Of a DNA stretch of 64,000 nucleotides, positions 26,301 through 33,800 are shown in pieces (position 1 is the first letter of the stretch; each line of letters opens with the position of its first letter). The stretch is taken from positions 12,841 to 76,840 of the forward strand of contig NPFB01000096.1 in the NCBI GenBank assembly GCA_014084085.1, in the 5' to 3' direction. The DNA is from Hondaea fermentalgiana. Lineage: Eukaryota; Sar; Bigyra; Thraustochytrida; Thraustochytriidae. The notes below the pieces were generated by a model. The model ran no database searches, was not told the origin of the DNA, and saw only the letters and a program-made list of their open reading frames with translations. Made by a program: the position numbers and the translations under genes.

Positions 26301-26596
26301 ATGCGACAGGCCTTTTGTTGTCCAACAGTAGCATTCCACTTGATGCCCAGAACACATTGCTTCAAAAGGAAGGCTCGGAGGTGGACCTGGGCGCGCTTCA
26401 GCAGCATGGACTCGATGGAAATGTCGACTTGAACGATTTGATCAAAGAAAAGTTCCGTGAAGCCATCGAAACGTGTCGAAGCAAGTGGCTGCAGGAGCGG
26501 GGGCAAAATGGAGGTGTCAATCAGCAACCCCTAGTCACAATTCTGCCGGAGTCTTTGCGAGAATTGATCGTGCAGGCTATCACAAAGTTAGATTAA
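14381..26596 (+). CDS. Giant unrecognised protein with C-terminal P-loop ATPase
   Basis: The frame is uninterrupted and codes for about 4071 residues from the ATG at 14381; it also stays open back to a GTG at 14354. An ATG at 14564 has a better context (AAAATGG) and would drop 61 Arg-rich residues, giving 4010 aa; I cannot decide between them. I do not recognise the family. Visible features are an acidic N-terminal region (about 80-180), a long helical body, acidic stretches near residues 2700-2750 and 2890, and one P-loop near the C-terminus: SPPGAGKSH (K3385) with a Walker B-like FLVVDEYH (D3439) and a sensor-like LLIANRKD. This is consistent with a AAA+/STAND-type ATPase. No RING, RZ or membrane segment is evident. 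An AATAAA lies at 26640, 44 bases after the stop. It is divergent from the RNF213-like gene, so co-expression or co-function is a reasonable guess only. Confidence 0.85.
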   Translation: MKVRRRATKKRTTRVANQANPNAERGEAKTRADRSEARREFGRESGRDRSDQRLLVGEAAKMAVSNRDEDALAQLLEEGNWDPDSDSGAASMDRSDAYDGSRGGDFDKEDENEDVEQEREENEEEHEIDDLERQEERKGVEVIQSDEMHGSDVTNNLEKEESDFDFDDDAVVSLEQIDEWHEEIKHNAADAAILTWEKRLDLWSAKLRDVDYEDLVFEPVSALSKLKRYTWLGLVGRGQIGYACLRWLGGKIVARKRQDNNEGRYECVVNQDNLASMLEDAVGEADLRIIRIIRKLGERNELSSILEDLRGCKPDELLHRLQDEEDFGFIIPIMRLRFYDNAELSAVLGTLCKSELAKASDAQTIACLKDILRKLAEDFEHRDGSVRHLLDAAIDKFQRNKRVFIDALRRSVTQTQENGNEVVFVDPNRGAKLTPLDKWHQRNIRGGSGQMQAPVLSLKRRFDLVDAERKWFRQTRPIVNELVQAILPDSGEPDIFNLLNRDDEKLAMEEGTSKDTFTPKLRQYCSKKQRLMDLREASTLSACLTAARDPHIETRDQADGEAERVILVIGYRASNHQDAHLASGNEAPFVSRCLSVSNDDAGDKIIEVGSRLDGLYTRIPDEFCEGARDKIFNSVLPIREERDTLVFYEFVPSGVHAADSSPLERVLAEPPQLAGRTTRSQHENAVPASQATDASTPRSPTPVSRGRREGAMVRSLIGGGDSHDLHDGSQQQSTSHLVHAHHFTHILLEMDATPSKDDDVRSNEKGAYRSLEESCERRFLISLAHPGKVDVEGMRLPSLAVLPRSSVAPEQDNLSFRRYLVLLPATYLDFDSTLSERHELAGLLQRYAKTAYVETAETLAQVLSIFISVKERSDAVSPTEIVFEKLKANQLVLNCMSVTSLVSVAPDLFRGPVHEVWESILTPHDAMGPEELAAREAALALITGRSSGTPATAVLATDDMWGHLHDLLSTRTKFSCEDLDVEPSNFWSIADRLSRRAELSVSTFYFVRLTGRTNSGMLEKLLGVASESRCVKLIFYFTKGLMALYNRLSADIRPRVFLHDMVSERAKDVSPVIQTERYTVYDGLLRKVSRELIDSSSFTQQTLDRIRRRAEQATNWVQDVRDSLLAGDDAECSVRKNTRVIVTEDAEALTSTLTETFSRLDFLNARDPRCIEKLRGLLSLNVTESEEEPVVLVLLHAQLLVRDRLHVIASHCARCRKPLLLVVNAATRDLTSFQTTSIEGLTKFEHVDIFHARARLPSPDQPFYRVILGLRVLLGPHLDLTSDMSHVQSLSAFLEDDESASVPPFLSEFALRLSPQPALLQRMLRTLASDTKPDSKFTFENGSGAVLLGDVVASVLWTYVENLEDVTKMVHFADIANDPVMFLAPQALRVWILIACLEGQPAIRPMCAFEDRLNISRTDNPGEILCSPLNAPLDTDAAISAIREIYYVDPGRGDAMTPLSDIIEQTAIRGGDLHWNDVYRSWARTPEIPTPVLLHLLQEAPSRLLLALSLSKTRMASLPLPGLVVERLSQDLEAMRDAVTGPSQEKISTRVAAELQHRVAALAWSILKHQAARPSAATIQNSRDDFSSLIQDFLRSDLHFDFKSGTKGDRVLEQRLILNLVQIDDPATALLQQPKVAEVLLASSEGDRRMVQEVLGSNEKLVMGAALLRLCLHSSWREKLINAAEILHSRLEPLVKWATGSTADGLWDGLRRLRSRTDWHQLLSPAAMAEILVRGAASHPNKENEVSFPRFVREHVLQAILAQSGIIHGVSAQESYFLRLVKAIAPIETKSITDWDRFNVCLRMCSILRTETVSDNNAVSSVLEVFLRDIEPSVYRFSILSIARNSFAFEELQFEHDLELVVSPELLRLYVEYNARNTDASDVESLKSRHARFFSTQARESLLTALTRSWSNNDRDEPSRALLVLAWFAWAANPAYNLPHALLPAGEEQWNDFKCVVRDNVLRDACEASTEPLSLLATFVFMPHTLAGESLNSLVSRFRGSGTKSSFSSTSLVLAQQNGGAYPVYALRVEPNRVLPAECIEHVFSKIMDRSLLAPSEWTKKLGFPRVQEGFSVGTVEHNLRLLVHLQSAMNKLYSNSLQTSLHTGLSLLAWFVQAGVEPEDLARLIAHAGGEGDAKKLVAVIQQLTNGSNTAHEAYVFCPLPVILDSRFVDEMGGAADSLFDKLSKASTMQQVFLLANTFETASGRGSSGSALARRTQEASNAEEHISIVQNLFLQIGSYFAGAQTVEWEELRTIGGFLLGLRTKKRYSEAAFQSLAEGLDSTPKGRDHLPDIVDGLFIVLGLTPLTDGETVKQMICAFDSFEWSGDSKPIFMSTTCKEEIMWMSENVFIDRDDDLDKNVQELASKVRDLNTKNVLRKLNATKTVGAFVGVAFMTRLGKVLQMKNMKNAPRRQGEDRGSKLHDLYDVCLVGKILPCRSGPSAAKTGSGLVVETLTDSQTSSMPLDDEAKESDKVLTAPSMMQSSQDIEDDQLALNTALSLQKAANGAGSRGPSLVSARTLLRVKSEPSYGVLEVAPGLHPVLRKPEDQEDEDPVRYVRHSPFSFDGDLGAGAGIAHVFANNGETWELFQELPNNSTILGRGFYLRKTQQGTWVMLMATSRDEERDCPQLFLHTIVENHRLAAFNFHDEVVAVLECIVQVAFTAGVPQMECPDSFEKMAKAIKALQREEDSIPRKRNSGSESENGQRVEDEMHDENEMEDEEDEDGMDSGNAGSVDGQGSQDSLERGAKPYTSYKEAELRHVTWMLEQLDEVRGKAGDHTIVIRIAKKLEMASPEIQDRMTKALTVIMTTTDHEARSQLYFVLELVEHNLRLSSRKHAPDPAQKNKLMALHAHIAKHKFRSIGLQLLDEFDEDYALSGIRVFTKDFEDSDDEDEVADPKHPSVTQMRAGGEDDGGVRQRVEEACKMISNTGASQDDDASGETEAIEVKNSNLFDYDAGGYGEMRDSNRIVWTLHGSEPGRRLYFCPLDTRQLKLQYSDAHGLPIAYIFHERLLARALQNREPQEAMSHRDSLLDWLGKLARSPLPASVKRFMMATLEHGAPSCTAPALTRHGATLNKDEDVDEDEDINLLAITNCVAAAMPREEAVREQLTRVYTIKPGMRKFIKRKNDMYGVHVVRRQEWDTLERHGVVPVECDLGHDSLINARDDASMYLRIIGCFSEFTWLVWVRGLPTVSDQLLKWIAEYTKHHPWRFVYLEECDTSWNFGENRDRCVLTRAPMTASRLLTCRKDLQRAQLRANRPVHEFDVDEKLVDTILSASKGWDGLEKALKTALLSSTQLQGSSKEMLSDDENVVIDFLKEGAPAASATKQGVSIEPGAPSEGSSWLSADGTTQESRGSDDYRDQMRLLLRQPDPKIVLLVSPPGAGKSHFSDELGKELKKTFSLGFAYVDGSDDELVDTALASVLTRKVPEEGGRMFLVVDEYHMLSGAHKRELFAWLAGQQSRLYVLLIANRKDASDDSLLEPLDAKAVNARLPVKLLNDVIRKRKGSVKKPLSIKLWFHLSRALFGGESISLRILTPVDEALAASDKGTQLRELLCKKMPRLSTLTAQEFVAAYLVAEKKLSSPSSSRESVHSIDAQATPELTLELFRAVGKSAKTVIGAMVQAALLTWDNDVGRDFPDFVERDLRGANGLSPAIKIAAWCCMMRSESKKGDASLQDLIPAETIFKTLFIDQVGFPHQLSDRASLTDRKCPTFSWGGSYESLKNMSDALRRGHSINFADVYEKEWRQNEVVALNEFVVLLSACRSPATVLLALRRENLVALMQGALSDDALKLAKYVLSSGVFEKDADSHGHNSPYRAAVWTLLMCETEQIDVKELVERYVPREELVKALAWAPDNVASLRATRAKDRGMRERTLTNLLVGLSKWLIARGDDAARVHLLWRGFLAPLLDPIKCPDVAEIVAKFEDDMQTGWNKLMRKLWLLAKGRAQTADLMVIKAVADWTLYKTISGPFRVTYATGLLLSNSSIPLDAQNTLLQKEGSEVDLGALQQHGLDGNVDLNDLIKEKFREAIETCRSKWLQERGQNGGVNQQPLVTILPESLRELIVQAITKLD

Positions 26597-27251
26597 GCCG
26601 TTGCCGGCGAGGGACGGCGCAAAACGAAGAGACCTAAAGAATAAATCAAGCTGCTCACAATCTACGCTCGAGAACGAGCAACGATCTGACGAAGACGATC
26701 TGACGAAAACAGTCTCGTCATGGTCTGTGATGACAAAATCATGTTCTTCATGCCTTTTTCCTTTGGGGGGGGGGGGGGGGGGGGGGGGGGAAGGAGGAGG
26801 CAATCCTGTTCGTGTGCACAAGTACTATGCGTAGAATACCTCGGCCCGTGACCCGTGTTCTCCACTGACAGTCGAAAGAGGTAGGTTTACGAAATCATCA
26901 CACTCATCATTCTCACTTTAAAATTCACAAGAGAATGGGGATTTTCAGCTCGGCAACTCGGAGTCACGAGTCACGGTCACCAAACGGTCCGAGTCCGAGT
27001 CGCACACTCACTGTCAATTGGTTACACTCGGGGTCAACGGACACCTGGACCCTCCCCGATGGCCAGACTCTGTGTTGGTAAACGTTTATTCACGAAACGT
27101 GAGCCCGTCCGCTTGCGCTTCCGCCGAGCTACCCTCCTGCTCGCCCGCTCCCTCGCTCGTTCGCTCGTGCGCTCGTGCGCTCGACGTCGCGAAGGCGTCG
27201 CGTGAAGAGAGAGAAACCTTGCACGCACGCACATACGCACACGCACGCACC
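26597..27251. other. Intergenic between giant gene and RABL2
   Basis: It holds an AATAAA at 26640-26645 (likely polyadenylation signal of the giant gene), a 26-base G run, and GAGTCAC/GAGTCCGAGTC-type short repeats near 26960-27000. The RABL2 promoter must lie in the second half, which is followed by a CGCACGCACACACGC-rich leader just before the ATG. No gene is seen. Confidence 0.5.
26765..26790. repeat. Homopolymer of 26 G
   Basis: Twenty-six consecutive G on the plus strand, followed by AAGGAGGAGG. It is noncoding. Runs like this are prone to sequencing and assembly length error, and a G-rich strand could form a quadruplex. Confidence 0.95.
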
Positions 27252-27926
27252 ATGAGCGAAGGCCCTGAAAGCAAGCACAGCGAGGCAGGCGAGTGCGAGG
27301 GAAAACATGAGCGTGACGAGCGCAGCATTGGCGACGGCGCCGAGGATGCGTCTGCGACGAGCCTGAAAATCATTTTGCTCGGTGACTCGGCGACGGGCAA
27401 GAGCAAGCTTATCGAGCGCTACTTGATGGACGAGTACTGCCCGCATCAGGACTCAACGTACGCCTTGACACTCTTTAAGCACCAGGGACAGGTCGAGGAC
27501 CCAAGAACCGGGGCCAAGAAGAAGGTGAATATTGACTTTTGGGATACAGCCGGCCAGGAGAGATTTCAAAAGATTCACAGTTCGTTCTATTACCGAGCGC
27601 ATGGTTGCATCTTAGTTTTCGATGTAACGAGAAAGGCCACCTATCAGCACTTGCCACAATGGCTCGCGGAACTGCGACAGTACGCAGAGAACGTGCCGTG
27701 TCTTGTTGTTGCGAACAAAATTGACGTCGATATGAAGGTCACACGCAAGACATTTTCCTTTCCGAAAAAGAATGGACTCGACTTTATGTTCGTCTCCGCC
27801 GCAGACGGCACTAATGTTGTCTCTGCCTTTGAGGAAATCACGCAAAAGGCGTACGAACACAAGGCGAGCGGGTCGCAGAGCTTTCTGACAGAGGTCATGG
27901 ACCTTCTCGACGACAATGCCAACTGA
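27252..27926 (+). CDS. RABL2: RABL2 small GTPase (ciliary)
   Basis: This 224-residue protein is a Ras-superfamily GTPase of the RABL2 group. In other eukaryotes RABL2 binds CEP19 at the ciliary base and helps IFT trains and cargo enter the cilium. Seen: G1 GDSATGKS (44-51), G3 DTAGQE (98-103), G4 NKID (155-158) and G5 SAADGT (182-187). The STYALTL and VVANKID/FVSAADGTNVV blocks are typical of RABL2 rather than a generic Rab. There is no C-terminal cysteine, so no prenylation, as expected for RABL2. The first 35 residues are an acidic, disordered extension. The open frame extends upstream, but the ATG at 27252 has the context ACCATGA and sits just before the conserved domain. It converges with the minus-strand membrane protein gene downstream. 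Confidence 0.93.
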   Translation: MSEGPESKHSEAGECEGKHERDERSIGDGAEDASATSLKIILLGDSATGKSKLIERYLMDEYCPHQDSTYALTLFKHQGQVEDPRTGAKKKVNIDFWDTAGQERFQKIHSSFYYRAHGCILVFDVTRKATYQHLPQWLAELRQYAENVPCLVVANKIDVDMKVTRKTFSFPKKNGLDFMFVSAADGTNVVSAFEEITQKAYEHKASGSQSFLTEVMDLLDDNAN

Positions 27927-28386
27927 AGAGCAAGTAGCTTGATGAGCCGGGGATGTTCTTTCCAGTGAGCCAAGTTCGAGCTTGCACGAATTCGAATTCG
28001 AATACGAATGCTTCTCAGACAGCAATTGTTAAGCGAGTAGCTTGTCTTCTAGCTTATGCAATCGTCACCGAACAGTATGCGTGCATACGGACGCATAGAA
28101 AAGCAGCGGTCGTTTGAATTGATTCGCTGTTTTTTTCGATACGACCAACAAGTTCGCATAGAACGTTGTCATTGTTGCTGGTTGCACAATTGATGTATTC
28201 AACATAGAGGAACAAGCTTGAGAAAAAATTGATTTATCGGCTCTGTATAGGTACGGGTATGTCCGCCTACGTTCCTATGCTCAGAATGATGACAGATGAG
28301 GCCTATTCACTTTGTCTAATAATTTTTCCCTTTTTTTTTTTTCATGGAGAATGGGAAGCTGGACTTCGCCCACTTCCCGTAAACAC
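27927..28386. other. 3'-3' intergenic spacer
   Basis: Convergent spacer between RABL2 and the membrane-protein gene. It is AT-richer than its surroundings, with a T run near 28328-28342. No gene or RNA structure was recognised. Confidence 0.5.
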
Positions 28387-29577
28387 TCATTTATTGCACT
28401 CTCCCCACGCGCAGATGCGGTACGTGAGCAAAAGGTCCTGAAAGTCTTGACGAGACCAGAGCGGTTCCTGGAGTGACGGGTCGGCAGCCCTTGCTTTGCC
28501 GTCATAGTCCGGACCATCGGGGTCCTCCTCACGCTTAAGATCGCCCTGGAGTCGCTGCACGATGGCCTCTTCGTGACCCTGCACCGGATTTGTCTTGGAC
28601 TCCTTCTTGCGCGTCTTCAGAATCTCTTCCGCGCCACGCGTCATGAGGGAAAGAGGGCTCACATAGGAATACTCATTGGTGGGATAGCTGTGATGCTCGC
28701 GCACCATGCATCGCACGGGCAGTTGGCCACTTTGCAAGAGCGCGTCGACAGCCTCCTCTGCTTGGGCCTCGGTCATTTTGGCGGTGGCGAGATCTGCCTT
28801 TGAGGCATGCGAAAAGAGACGAAAGAGAATGTCCGAGCGCTCTGCGGGCTCGACGTCGATCAGCAAGGTTAGCGCCGTCAGGAGTACCTTGAGATCATAA
28901 GTCTCTGCCTTGGCAGCCATACTCAAGCCAAGGCGCTCGATTAGGTGCTCAGATTTGAGCGAGGAAGATTCCGAAGTGAGAAGTTTTTTGGCGTGTTCAA
29001 AGAATTCGACCGGGCGTGCCTTGCCGTCGGGAAAGTCCTTGAGAAGCCTCATGCGCAGCAGCTCAAACTGTGCACTGCGCAGCGCATTGCTCTTCCAAAG
29101 CTCGTCAATCTCATCGGGCGCCAGGGCAAGCTTCTCTTGAAGGCCAACTTCGAGCTTCTTCCTCCGCTTGGTGTTGGCCGTGCCTCTCCAAAAGTAGGCT
29201 ACAATGGAGCCAACAAAGAAGACTGCGAGGCCCATGAACCAGTAAGCCTCCATCTGGTTTGCGGCCTCGACACGCTTCCTTCTCTCCTCCTCGGTTTCCG
29301 TTTTAGCATCCTCTGCCGCGTTCTGCGTCTGCGCCGCGGAAGCTGCCGCTGCAGACGCAGGCGCAGGAGCAGCAGGACCTGGCGTCGCCGCACTCGTGTT
29401 CATGAGTCTCGCACGCGTGACTGCATGGATCTGAGGGAGCGATTTCCCTTGCGCCATTGCCGTCGGGGTCTTTGGCGCCGGTCTCGCGCCCAAGTGCGCG
29501 CGGCCGACGCCCGACGTCAGCTGCTTCTGGCCAGCCTTGGCGGCCGCGAGCAGCAGGCCGCTCCGGCTGGGCACCAT
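28387..29577 (-). CDS. Probable mitochondrial single-pass membrane protein, EF-hand-like
   Basis: From the ATG at 29577 the product is 396 residues. The open frame continues 87 codons upstream, but this ATG has A at -3 and G at +4, and it begins a basic, Ser/Ala-rich stretch (about 1-60, no acidic residues early) that looks like a mitochondrial presequence. An Ala/Pro linker and a charged helix precede one membrane segment (about 112-130, YWFMGLAVFFVGSIVAYFW). The C-terminal domain is helical, with an EF-hand-like pair around LTALTLLIDVEPAERSDILF whose loops lack calcium ligands. I do not recognise a named family. The topology suggests an inner-membrane protein with a soluble C-terminal domain. 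Targeting and location are inferred. Confidence 0.75.
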   Translation of the reverse strand: MVPSRSGLLLAAAKAGQKQLTSGVGRAHLGARPAPKTPTAMAQGKSLPQIHAVTRARLMNTSAATPGPAAPAPASAAAASAAQTQNAAEDAKTETEEERRKRVEAANQMEAYWFMGLAVFFVGSIVAYFWRGTANTKRRKKLEVGLQEKLALAPDEIDELWKSNALRSAQFELLRMRLLKDFPDGKARPVEFFEHAKKLLTSESSSLKSEHLIERLGLSMAAKAETYDLKVLLTALTLLIDVEPAERSDILFRLFSHASKADLATAKMTEAQAEEAVDALLQSGQLPVRCMVREHHSYPTNEYSYVSPLSLMTRGAEEILKTRKKESKTNPVQGHEEAIVQRLQGDLKREEDPDGPDYDGKARAADPSLQEPLWSRQDFQDLLLTYRICAWGECNK

Positions 29578-30853
29578 GCTTTCTTCTCCCGGTACGCGGG
29601 TCGCGGGCCTCGCGTGCGGCAGGGGCCTACAGGGCGACTGCTGGAAGCGGCTTTCGGGCGCCGCGCTCTCCGCCCCGGTCTGCGCGCTCGCCGCGCGCTT
29701 GCTCGTGCCTCGCTCGCGTGTCGCTTGGCGCGCTCGTGCTTGGACTGCGCCGCTCCAAGTCGAGCACCAGCGAATTAGATTTGGGTTGCGCAGCTTCGAA
29801 TTGGAAAAAGGGTTGCGCTGTCCATCGCGCGCTTCCACGCCGCGAAAAGTCTGGGGTCAACTTTGTGAGCTTGGATGGGCGCGACTGCGACGTGTGGCAT
29901 GCTCGTCGCGCTGCATTTAGAGGCTGCCGGATCTCTTACATCTGTAGCTTGCAATCTGCGTCCACGATGGTTTTGGGCCGGGCAAAAGGAGGAGCCAATG
30001 GCCTATTCTTTTTATTCGACTTTATCTATCTTGCGCCAGTGATCGATCACTGGCAGACCGATTGTAAAATTTTAAAAAGAAAAATCCAGAACCGAAGGAT
30101 TACTTTTGGTTTGTGCGCCATTCCATCCAAGGAAAGAAGCGACAGTGACTTGCAACCAAAAAAAAAGGGAAAAGAAGAGGAAGAGAAGGGGTCGGAAGTC
30201 AGTCAGGTTGTGCGGGAATCTCGAATTTCATGCCATGGTTTCTTTACGAGCTCCATCAAGCTTCGGTACCCTACGTTATCCTGCGCGAAGGCAATGGAAT
30301 TTGATGCGCCCATCTTTGTAGCGTCATCCTTTTTTATGTTACACATGACATTTCTTGTTAGCAGCACGGAAGAATTCAAGGTAGGCCTAGCCTAGCCTTA
30401 GGATTTATCTTATAACGAATGGAAGTTTTTACTAAAAGAGACTTAAGAATGCGATGGATAGACCATTTTGGGAATCGAGAACTAACTTGGGCAGAAGCGA
30501 GTCCGCCGCACATGGCAAGACGTCGAAGCAAAGCTCGATCGATACCTCGCTGAAGGCACGTCTGCGCGACGGGAGACGCGGAGCTCCGTCGTGAGCCTCT
30601 TGGCAGGGTTAGCACGATCGATCGTGACGATTCGTGTGCGCACCTTGTGGTTTCTTCAAGAGAAGAGAGAGCAGCTTGACCCAAGCCGATCTCCGTGAGT
30701 GAAACGCAAAGCAACCGCGACCTCGAGGAGTACAACTTCGTCACGTCACGTGTGAAAACGCATACTGTGACTCCAAAAGGCGCCAATTCTTCCGCTTCAT
30801 TTACTTTGCTTTGCTTTGCTTCGTGACGCTTGCAAGGGCTGAAAACAATCAGG
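29578..30853. promoter_or_regulatory. Divergent spacer upstream of membrane protein and PEX6 genes
   Basis: This 1.3 kb region separates two divergently transcribed genes. The part near the minus-strand gene is GC-rich; the middle is AT-rich with an A run near 30160. TATAA occurs near 30410 and CTTTGCTTTGCTTTGC repeats near 30805-30820. Open frames crossing it have no recognisable domain and overlap real genes, so I treat them as chance. Confidence 0.45.
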
Positions 30854-33800
30854 ATGCTCCAGGCGTCGCGTGTGTGCGTCCCAGGCCTTGGCGGGCAGCA
30901 GCAGCGGCAACGCGATGAACACGCGTGGATCGAAGTCAAAGCCAAAGTCGCACACGCGCCTCTGGCCAAATTAGACTCTCGAAACGATCCTCTCGCATGC
31001 GTTTTCGTCTCGATTGCAGTTCTTCGAAAATTGCAAGTCATCAACCAAAAGTGGGCTGAAGTTGCTACCGCTGGTGGCAAGCACTCCGCTCTCGCGCGCG
31101 TCGTGGCGACCCGTTCTCTTGGCGGAGCCACTTCCCGCGACGACGACGATGCGAAGCTTGAGGGCGATGCCGTGGTGGCTTTGAACCCGATCATGGCCTT
31201 CAATTTGGGTCTGCGGCCAGGCGTCTCGCACACGATTCGAATGCGAAGGAGATTCTTTGGAGGCGCTACGAACGAGCAGCCCCCGATTGCTGCGCGAGTT
31301 ACCATTGCACGCGTACGCAGCCCAGCGTCGAGCGGCCATGCCGAGTACGGCCCAGCTCTTCGCGAGTATTTCAGCGTGCCCCGGCTCGTGCGAAAATTCG
31401 ATGTCTTGGCAATCCCAATCCGAGACGCTCTCACCCTGGAGGGGTGTGAGTCCGGCGTCGATATCGATCTTGATGACGACGAAATCGAGCTCAGCAACGA
31501 GGATGCAGGCGAAGGCGGCCCTGGTGGAGAAAACCACGGCGGACCCGAGGCTTTTGAGGATTATCCGTCCGACTTTTCCGTCTGTGTCGATAGCGCTCTC
31601 GACGCGCAAGGCCGCGAGCTCCCTTCGCCTCATTCTGTAGTCTACTTTCAGGTGACCGAGCTTTCTGCCACGCTCGAGGCAACCGACACGGAGTCCAAGA
31701 CTCCTGCAGGCGCCAAAGGAGTACGCGCAACGCGAGCCTCGGAGGAAGGCATGCTTGTTGATGGCGTTGGTGGAAACACAATGCTTACTCAGGCAGGGGC
31801 TGTGAACTCTCGGGTCCCGGACGCTTCCCAAGTGCTCGACTTTCACTTTGCCGAGCCTGCGCGCGCAGGCGTTCGCGGTGCCGCTTCTGGCGGAGACGAT
31901 GCAGGTGATCAATTGAGCCTTGGTGCCGAAGGCGTCGAGGCTACGACGGCTCAGAAGGAGCTCCTCAAGGTCCTTCGCGTCGGCACGAACCCGCGCCTTA
32001 TGCGACGTCTCAAGCGACTCTCAGTGATGCTCCACGGCGCCAAGGGCACCGGCAAGCGACACATGATTGCCGCTGCCGCTGCCGAACTTGGATTTCACGT
32101 TTATGAAAGCTCGTTGACCCCTCTTCGGGGCCTTCCGGAAGACCGAGCTGCTAAAAAGCTGCGGCACATTTTGCATGAGGCCACACAAGTGGCGCCCTGC
32201 ATTGTGCATTTGCGGCACTTGCAGGCGCTCGCGCCACTGGCCCAAGGCTCGGAAAAGCCCGATGACCCTGAACAGGTAGCCAACGTGCTCAAATCATTTT
32301 CGCAGCGCAACTGTCTGCTCGTTGCGAGCACGCAAAGCGCCGAGGACGTGCCGACGGTCATTCGTGGATGCTTCACACACGAGGTGAGCATCGAGGCACC
32401 GGACAAGGATGGGCGGCTCGCCATTCTCGAGTTCCTCACCGATGGTAAGATCCGCTTGGCTTCAGATGTCTCTCTGGAGTCCCTTGCGGTTCGCACGGCA
32501 GGTCGGACGGCGAACGAGCTGCGCGCTCTCTTTGCCAATGCAGCCTGCGCTGTTGCGAACCAGGCCGCAAGTGCGGCCGCTGCCTCAGAGAGCGCCCAAA
32601 CAGCGAGTCTCGAGGAAGCTTGGTCCAGCGTAATGGTGGGAGCCAATGGCCATGCCTTGAACGGCAGCAATGGGAACGGGCGAGCAATGACCGAAGCGAG
32701 CGTCGCAGACGAAGACGTTGTCGAGCTTTCGCAGGCCGTTATCGACGAGGCGTTGGAGGCGCTCCCGAGCGCCGCGGCCATGGATATCGGCGCGCCGAAA
32801 ATCCCGCAGGTCTACTGGAAGGATGTAGGTGGCCTTGGCCACGCCAAGGACGAAATCATGGACATGGTGCAGCTCCCGTTGCAGCACCCAGAGCTTTTTG
32901 CGTCTGGAATGCGTCAGCGCAGCGGTATTCTTTTGTACGGCCCGCCCGGTACGGGCAAAACGTTGCTTGCCAAGGCCGTCGCGACAGAGTGCAACCTCAA
33001 CTTTATCAGCGTCAAGGGTCCTGAGTTGCTTGACATGTACATTGGCGAGAGTGAGCGCAAGGTGCGTCAGGTGTTCGAGACGGCACGAAGCGCCAAACCA
33101 TGCGTTCTCTTCTTTGACGAGCTCGACTCACTGGCACCGCAACGCGGACGGGGCGCCGACTCGGGTGGTGTGATGGATCGTGTTGTGTCGCAGCTTCTCA
33201 CGGAGATCGACGGTATGCAGGGTAATGCCGACGTTTTCGTTATTGGTGCGACGAATCGGCCGGACCTGCTCGATCAGAGTCTCCTGCGCCCGGGTCGATT
33301 TGACCGGCTCATCTACCTTGGCATTTCGCGAGATCGCGACGCACAGCTCAAGATCGTCAAGGCGCTCTCGCGCAAGTTTGTCCTCGATCAAGAGGTTGAT
33401 CTCGACGCTTTGGTGGATCGTTGCCCATTCAATTTTACTGGTGCAGACTTTTACGCACTTTGTTCTGGTGCCATGGCGAATGCCTTACAGCGTCGCGTGC
33501 GCGAGATTCAAGAGTTGATTCGTCAGCACCCGGACTCTTCGCTGACGGCGCGCAAGTATTTGGCCACCTTGTCCGAGGACGAGCTCCAGGTCACGGTCAA
33601 GATGACCGACTATCTCGAATCGCTGCAAAATACGGTTGCGTCTGTGTCCGAGGACGAAATTCGCCATTACGAGTCGCTGCGCGACAAATTTTCCAGCGCG
33701 CAGCAGCAAGATGCCAATCGGCATCAAGAGGAAGAGAACCACCACGCAGTCAATGGCGGAGGCAAGCAGGGCAGAGAGGCCAAGCATGACGAGGACCCCG

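Noticed and set aside
28945..30395. Long plus-strand frames antisense to the mitochondrial membrane protein gene
   Set aside because: Arg/Ala-rich composition mirrors the opposite gene and GC-rich flank; no motif.
30376..31497. 373-codon minus-strand frame overlapping PEX6
   Set aside because: Runs antisense to the well-supported PEX6 coding sequence and has no recognisable domain; a shadow of GC-rich codon use.
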